From Isoetes taiwanensis (lineage: Eukaryota; Streptophyta; Lycopodiopsida; Isoetales; Isoetaceae), in the NCBI GenBank assembly GCA_021234155.1, contig JAJEKV010000049.1, positions 9,588,292 to 9,652,291 of the forward strand: 64,000 bases of DNA. Reading direction: 5' to 3'. Shown here in pieces: positions 56,144 to 64,000 of this stretch (positions within the stretch are counted from its first letter, which is position 1; every line of letters starts with the position of its first letter). The position numbers were made by a program, and so were the translations under genes. The notes beneath the pieces are model-generated. The model saw only the letters and a list, made by a program, of their open reading frames with translations. It searched no databases and was not told the DNA's origin.

Positions 56144-57160
56144 TCCTGCCACTCCATGGGTGTGGAATATTGCTAGAGTGTCATCAATGTGTTGTAGCCA
56201 AATTAATCTTTTATGTAACACCATCATGGTGAACCATGGTATGCTTCCTGACAAAAAAACCCATTATTATGGCACTCCAACCTTGCACCATATTTGCAGT
56301 CAATTTTCTATATGTAGATTAGTTCATATAAAATATGGCCTCCAGAATGGGTGTTCTGAATTTTAAACTATGGCATAGAAGTAAAAGAAATTGGCAGAGT
56401 CTATTAACATTAGGATTAATTGGCAGTTTAGACAACTCGGGTTGATAATTTTTGAGTATTATCTTCAAATCATAGTTTTTGAGACAGACTTCCATTCAAA
56501 GCATTTTAGCTTCTCAGTTGGGTGTGAAATACAGCTCTTCTTGCAACTGATGGTGCAAAATGGTTGCTAGATTTAAAGCATGTCGGGTAAGCCATAGCCA
56601 GAAAGCTGAGCTTAAATTCATTTATTTACATACTTTCTACAGTGTCAATATTGAATAAGTGTAACCTTATCGCTAAGTGTAACCTTTTGTATTTCTTTTT
56701 TTAAGTTTGAACCATTGTTAAACCATTGAATTTCCACGTATAAACATTGAATACACCAAAATGTGCAAATACATGCACATTTCAGTGGTTCGTTCAAGCC
56801 TGAGCAGCACATGCAGCCCAAATTTAACAAGCAGGCATCGCTGCTTGCAGAGGCAAAAGAGAGCAGAGAAAGAGGCAAGCTGCAGAGCAGAGATAGACAA
56901 TGGATGTGTAAGAACTAACAGACTCTGAAGGGCGAAAATCGGCTGGATCCGCTGTCCGATATGATCAGAACTCTGAGGAAACAACGAGGAGAGCAAGATT
57001 TTAAAACTAAGTGAAATATGATATTGAAAGAGGAGAAACAACAGGATAAAATCCAATCAACAGACATAGGGAGATGATGGTGACGTCTAGCAAAGGGGCT
57101 CGCCACAGAAGGGCGAGGTTAAGGATGGGCTTAGCGCGAAAACCAGCGGGCGGGAAACCG
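56144..57160. other. Mostly unrecognised; contains an inverted copy of 19000-19235
   Basis: 56370-56650 matches the fragment K upstream sequence at 19000-19260 on the other strand (ATGGCATAGAAGTAAAAGAA, GACAACTCGGGTTGATA, AAGCATGTCGGGTAAGCC). 56650-57130 has several minus-strand ORFs of 60-110 codons without family support. Confidence 0.45.
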
Positions 57161-57770
57161 TCGTAAAAAAAGGCAACAAAGGGCTTTCAAAAATTTACTA
57201 TGTTCAACAATTAAAAAAAAAAAAGCGTTAAAAAAAAAAAGGGATAATCACCAACCCAACCTTTGGCCAAAATCTTATAAACATCTACAGCAAACCTTCT
57301 GGAAGGAATGTTGCAAATGCATGGGAACTATGGTTGGATATATCTTATAGGGCCGGTTCAAAGGCGGGCAAAGCCGGATAAGGTATGTTTCTGAAAGGCC
57401 ATTGTTAGAAGGCCGATTTTACAAAAGAAGTCATGGTAGAATCAAAAGGCAACATGTCGCTTTCAAAAATTTACTATGTTCAACAATTAAAAAAAGGCTA
57501 TTTTTAAAAAAAAAAAAGGGGATAATGAAAAAATAAAAACCCAACTTTTTACAAACAAAATCTTATAAACATCTATGGAAAGAAACTCATTCTCGAAGAA
57601 GGAATGTTGCTTCATAAAATGCATTGGGAATCCATGGTTGGATATATAATTTTTAGTTGTTTTTGTAGCTATTGTGTTTCAAATACTTCAAGGCCAAGCA
57701 AGAAGCCAATAGATTGCCTACAAGGTATGTGGTTTTTTGCAAAGGTTAAGTTGTTAGATGCAACTATAGT
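57161..57770 (+). repeat. Tandem duplication carrying degraded fragment K pieces
   Basis: CTTTCAAAAATTTACTATGTTC followed by poly-A, AAAATCTTATAAACATCTA and GGAAGGAATGTTGC occurs at about 57182-57325 and 57460-57610. Both are followed by decayed fragment K sequence (GGTTGGATATAT..., GCAAGAAGCCAATAGATTGCC). Poly-A runs inside each unit suggest retro-derived material. Confidence 0.6.
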
Positions 57771-58177
57771 TATAATGTGTTTGTGTTTTGATTAAATATA
57801 GATCATGAATAAAATTTGGTAGAATCAATTGAAAATAAAGACACTTAAACAAAATAATATTGGCCAAGCCTGATTTCTATAAAAAGCATTCATGTAGAAA
57901 ACATTCGCCAGCATAGCTAACCTTGCAACTCTATTATTCGCCCGACCTTCTAAATTATGCTTAGACAAATTTGGCCTTAAGGGCAACCCTGCTTATAATA
58001 TTAGAGGTTTTTCATGCATTAAGTTGTATGCTTCTTTCAGAGGTTTTTCATGCATTACGTTGTATGCTTCTTCAACAAGAGGACCAATATCACCCGCCAA
58101 TGGAATATATGGAGATTCTTTGCTTACAAATATATGAAAACCCTATCTTTACATGGTTGGCATGGCTCTTGTCCTAT
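57771..58177. other. Duplicated sequence preceding Helitron tail e
   Basis: 57990-58177 is the inverted twin of 18585-18780 (TTTTTCATGCATTAAGTTG, GGAGATTCTTTGCTTACAAA). It includes a 48-base tandem duplication of GAGGTTTTTCATGCATTA. The left part has no recognised content. Confidence 0.5.
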
Positions 58178-58524
58178 CTAAAACACATGTCATTTGCGTG
58201 TGATGGCTTATCTTATGATGGCTTATCGGTTTATCCACGAACCAATAATCCATCACACAATGGCATAGCAAAACATAGGGCAAAGGATGCAAAGGATGAA
58301 AATGTATAGGTGCATTATTTCAACCAAAACCCCTATATAATCCCTATATGATTTGCAGAATGTCTAAATATTATGTTCTAACTATTTGTCTACAATCTCA
58401 GGGAATGCCTACCGAAGGTGGGCAATTTTCTATCTTTGGATATTTTTGTTATAATAAACTCATTGCAGTCAAGACATTTACAAACATCCAACTTATGCCC
58501 AGCAATGCTGGGCACCGTTACTAG
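58178..58524 (+). mobile_element. Helitron family H2 3' tail, copy e
   Basis: A plus-strand copy ending GCCCAGCAATGCTGGGC (58497-58513), ACCGTTA, CTAG (58521-58524), then T. The subterminal hairpin GCCTACCGAAGGTGGGC lies at 58407-58423, with one base changed in the left stem. Parallel in content to copies a-c, but in inverted orientation. Confidence 0.75.
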
Positions 58525-58599
58525 TTCTTAATTATAACATTGATGCAGGACAAAGCATACCAAATTGGGCATTTGGTAAAAACTTATCCATAAACTTTG

Positions 58600-59640
58600 T
58601 TATGCATGTGAGGCACACGTGTCTAAAAACTTTGTTATGCATGTGAGGCTACCTATCTCGCAGTCAACATCGGGAGTCTTCTTCAGAACTTCATCTGCAG
58701 TCTTTACATACTCTTGGGGATGATCTGGATTGCTAAAGCAAAGATCGATCTCAGGTACATCACTAGTAACCAGCACTCTTGAAATGGACATCATAACAAT
58801 TAGCGCATGTACCTCTTTAACTCTAGAGAAGGCAGAGCTCTTTAATATTGGATCCTGATAATTGCCAATCCACACTCGGCTACCCCAATCTATAGATTTC
58901 ATTGCAGAGAGGCATTAGTTAAGTTGGTCCAGATGCACCTATGTAGCAAAATAACAGGGGTTCCAGGGGGATTTGATATGGATGTAAAAATAACAATTCC
59001 TGAAACCATAGACCATATATTCCTAAAACAATTGAATGGGTTGTTATAAAAAAAAAAACATAGATTCAAGATAAAAAATAATCACATTAGCTCATTGGGT
59101 ACATTGGTTAAAGTAGTTTTCTTAGGACATTGAGTTATTTTGGTAGAGGTTCGAGCCCCCGTATTTCATATTCTAAAATCTTAGGCAAAATCGTATAGAG
59201 GTTCAATATTCCCTCTAAACCTTAGGCGAAATCGTATTTCATATTTCAAAATCATAGGTGCCTCAATCATAAATGACTATAAGCAAAATGAGAGGTGCCC
59301 AGAGTCCCCAGCATACGATCTGGGTCGTAGGATCGACGAATCCGACGACTGTGGTTGTCCAGAATGCACCTCGTTTAGAATATGTAGCAAAATAACCCAA
59401 TAGAGTTGTTGGTCCTTCAGGATGCTTATCTGATCAAGAATTCTTTTGTAATCTTCCATGCTCCACTTCTTCGCGTTCTTGAAGTCACAACCAACTAGTC
59501 TTGTAGATGTGACGACGGCCAAATTGTATGATTGTCCGATTTTATAAGCTTGGTACATATCAAGGCACTTTTTGCAACATGGCAGTGACCCCAAACCGTA
59601 AGCTTATCTAGTGTTTTGCAGTTAGATTTCCTGCCAAATT
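58600..59640 (-). pseudogene. Unidentified conserved gene fragment U, copy 4, interrupted
   Basis: The right part (59390-59640) codes GSLPCCKKCLDMYQAYKIGQ, TSTRLVGCDFKNAKKWSMED and RILDQISILKDQQLYWV on the minus strand. The left part (58600-58935) codes MKSIDWGSRVWIGNYQDPIL, MSISRVLVTSDVPEIDLCFS and NPDHPQEYVK. A 441-bp insertion at 58956-59396 separates them. A partial tandem repeat of TTTGTTATGCATGTGAGGC lies near 58605-58650. Confidence 0.55.
58940..59396 (+). mobile_element. SINE-like insertion with 16-bp direct repeats
   Basis: TATGTAGCAAAATAAC occurs at 58940-58955 and again at 59381-59396 and looks like a target-site duplication. Inside are a poly-A run near 59050, an A-box TAGCTCATTGG (59088-59098), a perfect B-box GGTTCGAGCCC (59148-59158) and a body also found truncated at 48738-48860. 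The poly-A before the tRNA-like head suggests two nested or fused elements. Confidence 0.65.
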
Positions 59641-60339
59641 GGGCAGCCCAATTTGCCAGCCTAATTTGATAGGAATTCCATCCACCCTTAGCATGCCAAG
59701 CTGCTTGAAATCAGACGATTGGCCGATTTGGACATAGACATGAGGGATAAGAATTGAACCCATACATACCAAATAGGCATCCCTAGTTGATTGTCTGCAT
59801 TTCCCCTTCTTTGGGCGACCATAAGTTGAATTGATTCCTAAGTTGCTGGCATTGCTCGAAGTGCACGTGAAAGTCACACTGACCCCTATTTTTGGTCCAT
59901 AATTGTTTTTAAGTGTTACTTTATGCAAAAAACAACACCAAAATGGCATCAAAAGTCCACGTGGTCATTTTATCTGAATTTGTTAGAAGTAACAGTTGAC
60001 TTTTGGCAGAAAGATTTTATAGTGTTTTTTTGGCACCTTTCTTTCTGCCAATGTGTTCTTCTTTTTCATTATTATTTTTAGGTGGTGGTTTTTTCTTGAC
60101 TGTTACTTTTAAAGGAGCTACGCGTTGTTCGTCTTTTAAATAACACGTGTAGGTTTGAACACTAGTACACGTGGAAAACTGAAACAAGACAGTTCTTTTT
60201 CCCTTTTTCTATGTGTGTGTTTTTTTTTCTATGTAATTTTTAAAAGTTGATATTGTTTTTCCAAAAAAAAGATACGTATTTTTCAAGAAATCCACATGTA
60301 TTGTTTAAAAAGTAATTGTTGTTTATTGCCCTCTCATGG
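59641..60339 (-). repeat. Duplicated sequence upstream of fragment U (copy 4)
   Basis: Parallel to 53761-54399 and inverted to 17000-17620. A minus-strand ORF (59952-59608) codes STYGRPKKGKCRQSTRDAYL and CMGSILIPHVYVQIGQSSDF. This stretch is kept in three copies but I do not recognise it. Confidence 0.5.
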
Positions 60340-61040
60340 CAACTCAATCACCACGAAAAGGCCCCCCATGCCTTCTATGGGAAATCCTATATAATGGAAG
60401 CGTACATACATGTCAACACCTAGCAACAATATACATAATAATATGCCACCATGAAGGGTGGCCCATCCATCAACAAGACAACATCATATAGTATCAATAT
60501 ACATAATAAATGCATTAGAAATGAAAGGTTTGAACTGGGGCTCATACGTAAGAATAGAATAGAATAGAATAGAATAGAGGGTCAACTAACGGTCAAGGTC
60601 TCCAGATAACAACAGACGAAATCATGACATCAGCATTGGCTCGCATAGAACAATGGCTAGAGTAGTCCACTTCATTCGCTTCTTCTGTATATAATTTGCA
60701 AATAGGCTGAAACATGCTATGACGAGAATGTAGCCTTCCGGAGACGTAATCTCATAGATTCACCCTATGAAACTACTCCGGTCCGATGAGGCAGGTCAGA
60801 TATGAATCCCCTTCCGGAGCACAATGGTTCCATGGGTGCACTAGAGGATCGTGGCACTACGGGCACCCACGCATTCGTACCCGACTTACCCCCTAAATCT
60901 ATAGGTTGGCTCACTGCCTAGCGAGTCCAGGGCGTCCTGCGGGACGTTACTTGCAACCCAGGGTGTCAAACCGATACCCGGCCCACACACAGTGACTAAC
61001 TATAAGCCTAGCATACTATTGACATTGTTGTGGGGGTTTC
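60340..61040 (+). repeat. Dispersed repeat R1, copy 2
   Basis: Parallel to 5110-5718 (see there) and longer at its 3' side, which resembles the 1780-1900 part of the fold-back arm (CCCACACACAGTG and preceding). It contains an (ATAGA)n microsatellite at about 60551-60579. No protein. Confidence 0.65.
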
Positions 61041-61616
61041 AACACAAGCAATCAGTATGTCTCATAGAATATGTCCCGTGATCTAAGGGAATGGTCTATA
61101 AAATAAGCATGATCATTAAGAAGAAGTATTGAAGGGTGATAGTATTAAAGCTAGATCCAAGGTCTAGAGGGGGTATTCGTGACAGTCCCTAACTGGCTAG
61201 AACAACAAAATTCCCTTTTCTAAAAAGTGAGACGAGTCAATGCTTACAAATTATGGAAAATAGCGTTAGCTACGATCATCTCTTTAAATTCTACTTAACC
61301 CCAGTATATGGAGTCGAATAATGATATGGAATATATGGACTTAGTGTAGATTAAACCAAGGCGATGTGAAAGGGAATCGCTATCCAAACATCTGTTGGGG
61401 AAGAATATTTAAAGCTCTGGGTTTAAAATGCCAATAACTTAACATTATTACATTCGCCTATAGAAATATCAGAGGTAATAGTGGATGAGAATCCAACTTA
61501 AAAGTTTCCATCTCGCTCAGAGGAGTTCCCTTCCATCGCTGATCGTCAAAGTTCGATAATATGGGGCGCAACCCATGTCAGAATGACAATTAATAACTGT
61601 TAGAAGAATTACACTA
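61041..61616. other. No recognisable gene
   Basis: No ORF or repeat relation noticed, apart from weak similarity of its left edge to repeat R1. Confidence 0.4.
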
Positions 61617-62089
61617 TAGGTGCAAAGGATATAAAAATAAAATTAAAAAGTCCAATTTGCAGTAATATTGCAATTGAAATTCCATAGAGTCGGAAATTTA
61701 AACTTAAATCTTAATTCAATGTAATATGCAATTGAAGTGTATATAGCAATTCTAATGTACTTCAGCAACCACAGTTTGAAAGTGCCACTTTAGTCACCTC
61801 ATTCTAAAGGGACTAATAACATAGGGGATCAATGGTCCGAGGATTTTCTGTAACATGCAATAAAAGCGTATATAGTAATTTTAATGTGTTATGCAACCAC
61901 AATTTGAAAGTGCCACTATAGTCGCCTCATTCTAAAGGGACTAAATAACATAGTGTACTAGGGGATCAATGATTTTTTCCCCAGGGAAGAAAGAGGAAGG
62001 AAAAACGGAGGGGGAGGGAGGAAGGGAGGGACAATCGAGAGAACTCGAACTTATGCCTACAACTTCATGTCTACCTATAATAGAACTAT
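61617..62089 (-). repeat. Inverted copy of the 43586-44275 Helitron flank
   Basis: From AGGTGCAAAGGATATAAAAA to TACAACTTCATGTCTACC, this is the reverse complement of 43586-44275. The two ~170-bp sub-repeats are present in both. Confidence 0.85.
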
Positions 62090-62262
62090 AATAAAATTGT
62101 ATTAACGCCAGGCAACGTCGGGCACCTGTTACTAGTTTAAATAGATTAGAAATGTTGTTTATAAAATGCTTCTACAGTACAAATTCCTTAACTTCACATA
62201 CTTAGGAATTCACAGATCGACAATTGGATCGGATCTCACCACTACTACCAGTAAGGGCATCT
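62090..62262 (-). pseudogene. Inverted peroxidase 3' end joined to a Helitron footprint
   Basis: 62136-62262 on the minus strand carries the last peroxidase codons (GEIRSNCRSVNS, stop) and 3' UTR of the 23.6-kb gene. It is followed by CTAG (62132-62135) and the Helitron 3' hairpin region GCCAGGCAACGTCGGGC. Only about 45 bases of Helitron remain before the same flank that lies outside the 5' end at 33282. The rest of the peroxidase and nearly all the Helitron are missing. Confidence 0.85.
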
Positions 62263-62482
62263 ATGTGTGTACTTCTTCTGGAATATTGAATAAGAGTTTG
62301 TCGTCCTTCAAAAAAAAAAAAAAATGCTTAGGAGCAATGGGAAGACCTGTTCCTTGAAGAAAGGAGGCGAGAAGAGGTTGGTGATCGTTTGGACAGGCCA
62401 GCGCATGGCCCATGAAGTACCTCATACACATTTCTATCATCTCCACACGACATTCACACTAGGTGGTTCGTGTGTGAAGAGG
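62263..62482 (+). repeat. Inverted copy of 4550-4745
   Basis: GGGAAGACCTGTTCCTTGAA, GGCGAGAAGAGGTTGGTGAT and CACACGACATTCACACTAGG match the minus strand at 4550-4745, next to the LINE ORF1-like fragment. It is preceded by a poly-A run at 62310-62324. Confidence 0.7.
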
Positions 62483-62484
62483 GT

Positions 62485-62885
62485 GTGATTTGGGTGCATA
62501 TTCACACGGGGGGTTACTTCGAGCAACGAGAGCTGTCGGATGGGCATATTTGCCCAATATTCCAAGACCTGGACCGTACATAGCGATCCTTATTTGTGGG
62601 GTATGCATGTACAAATTTTTGTATACTGTATATTAAGGTTTGCAAAATACTATAAAGTTTGAGAGAATGTACTTAATGGTGTTAATTTTATACACGTATT
62701 GTAAATTTTTTGAGGCTCTCACTGCCCTACGTAACCCCTCGTGTGAATATGCACCCAAACCAAAGGGGGTTTAAGGGGGATTTTAATTTAAATGTGTAAA
62801 ATGCAATGGTTTGTGTTAATAATGTTAGTTGTGTGTTAATGGTTTGTGTTAACTAAAAATTTTTTTGGCCCCTTCGGGGCCTTAA
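62485..62885 (+). mobile_element. Palindromic MITE family A, copy 5 (left arm truncated)
   Basis: Starts within the left arm (TTTGGGTGCATATTCACAC), keeps the core with ATACTGTATATTAAGG, and has the full right arm (ATGCACCCAAACCAAAGGGG to CAATGGTTTGTGTTAA) and the GGCCCCTTCGGGGCC terminal palindrome. Confidence 0.8.
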
Positions 62886-63125
62886 GGATGGTGTAGGGGT
62901 GTAGATATAGACATTACCTAATACTCTAATGATGGATGGTATATCATAGCCTCACAAATCTAACAAACTAGAGGTGCTCAAATTATGGAAACAAAAACAC
63001 TGCATAGAATTAGACATATAATATTATACCAATACCAATATTAATAAATGAGGTAGCATGTAATAATAGAATTTATTAATAATGAACAAACAATTAAATC
63101 CTCGTTGTTTTTTCTCCAAGTTCGA
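62886..63125. other. Likely 3' UTR / downstream region of the DUF393 gene
   Basis: Lies just beyond the stop of the minus-strand gene. AT-rich with no other feature. Confidence 0.35.
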
Positions 63126-63424
63126 TCATACTGCTGCAAGCTTTCCGTTATTTCCTTCTTGGACTGCTCGTCGACATACTTCTGATAATAAGCAACCAAA
63201 GCCTTGGCAATGCTCCTGCTCTTTCTTAAGCCTTTGTTCTAGCATCTCCTCCTTGTCAATGAATTTATCAAGCACCTCATCTGATGGAACTATGCATTTC
63301 TCTGTCCGTCCAAACCAATGATAACGATTGTCTGCCACAAAATCGTAGATGAAGTCCCGGACTGGTGCAGGTATAAAGAGGAAAACACTTAATGCCGCAT
63401 ATGGAAATGGCAGATATGAGGCAG
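63126..63424 (-). CDS. Last exon of a DUF393 (DCC family, thiol-disulfide oxidoreductase-like) gene
   Basis: A minus-strand acceptor TTTTATGTCCAG at 63436-63425 precedes an exon open to the stop at 63126 (about 99 codons). It codes [60 protein letters not shown] and [20 protein letters not shown]. The signature (LPxPY...PxPVRDxxYDxVAxNRYxWFGxxxxC) is the conserved C-terminal half of the DUF393 family. The family's N-terminal DxxCxxC redox motif would be in upstream exons, beyond the window or past a long intron. No frameshift is seen, so the gene may be functional. The tail after KKEQE is plant-variable. Confidence 0.85.
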
Positions 63425-64000
63425 CTGGACATAAAACAGTTAAAAACCAAAGTGAGAAAAGGACTTTGAACACTAACATTATAAAAGCTTGCTTTCCTTC
63501 TTAAATATGCTACTTTCAGCTGAACAGTAGAAAAGAGGCTCATTTCAGAAAACTTTAAATTTGGCTTACCAAACAATTTAATGAAAGAAAAAGATAGCAT
63601 TTTCCTGTGTCTTAAATAAAAAGCAGCATACACATACCGGTATGCACATTATCTTCTAATGGAAAAGAAACCAACACAAATTCATTCCTCTGCCCCAGAA
63701 TGATGCAACTACCAAATGCATGCAAGAATTCATTAATTAGAGAAATTTGGAATTCTCGTTTGACTTGAAATAGGTTGTAGTGCCCATATAAATCGCTAAA
63801 TACCGTCCATGTGGACCTCATTGGTCAAGAAAAAACATGCAAAAAAGGTTGGACAAATCGCCATTGCAATCTTCTTTATCATAAAAGACCATCATATGAA
63901 CTTTTTAAGGCATTTTCATACAACACAGTGTAACAATTGTCACAAATTTTAGGCATAGAGATCGCCATTGCGATTTATTGGAATAGAAATGTGTGCATAT
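63425..64000 (-). other. Probable intron of the DUF393 gene
   Basis: AT-rich sequence 5' of the acceptor. Short ORFs (63633-63277, 63821-63612) have no match to the family. No upstream exon was identified before the window ends. Confidence 0.45.

Overview
The window reads as nuclear DNA of a land plant. It holds a class III secretory peroxidase with an eight-cysteine scaffold and GT-AG introns, exons of TMEM19/DUF92, DUF393/DCC, enoyl-CoA hydratase, mitochondrial carrier and Ulp1-type protease genes, and a dense load of Helitrons, MITEs, SINE-like and LINE-like insertions. Sparse genes and heavy repeat layering suggest a large repeat-rich genome, perhaps a fern, lycophyte or gymnosperm. The sequence alone does not fix the lineage.

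Layout. 0-0.65 kb: start of a minus-strand ORF whose N-terminus resembles the histone H3 tail, with its own TATA box. 1.2-4.2 kb: a fold-back repeat with arms of about 1.4 kb. 4.3-11.8 kb: minisatellites, a hexamer microsatellite, MITEs and a retroelement remnant. 11.9-22.4 kb: a peroxidase pseudogene, gene fragments attached to Helitron-type 3' tails, and a 2.03-kb tandem duplication. 22.5-23.7 kb: the only gene that looks complete, a 316-aa peroxidase in three exons. 23.75-33.28 kb: a 9.5-kb Helitron on the minus strand with both termini and a Rep/helicase gene broken by two frameshifts. Its 5' leader carries a long array of heat-shock-element-like TTCTAGAA units between two tRNA-like modules. 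33.8-42.4 kb: decayed gene pieces (enoyl-CoA hydratase, mitochondrial carrier in two copies, Ulp1-like protease, a thioredoxin-like exon) and a palindromic MITE. 43-44.3 kb: a second Helitron 5' end with the same flank. 44.8-53 kb: mostly featureless, with a Ty3/gypsy integrase C-terminus and a 5'-truncated LINE. 53-62.3 kb: inverted copies of much of 13-24 kb, including a TMEM19-like gene with a frameshift and an inverted peroxidase 3' end next to a Helitron footprint. 63.1-63.4 kb: last exon of a DUF393 gene on the minus strand.

The peroxidase and possibly the DUF393 gene look functional. Almost everything else is mobile DNA or gene debris shuffled by segmental duplication and Helitrons. 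The strongest observations are the HSE-like array inside a near-complete plant Helitron, a shared Helitron 3' tail attached to different gene fragments, one Helitron junction present three times, and the H3-tail-like ORF at the left edge.
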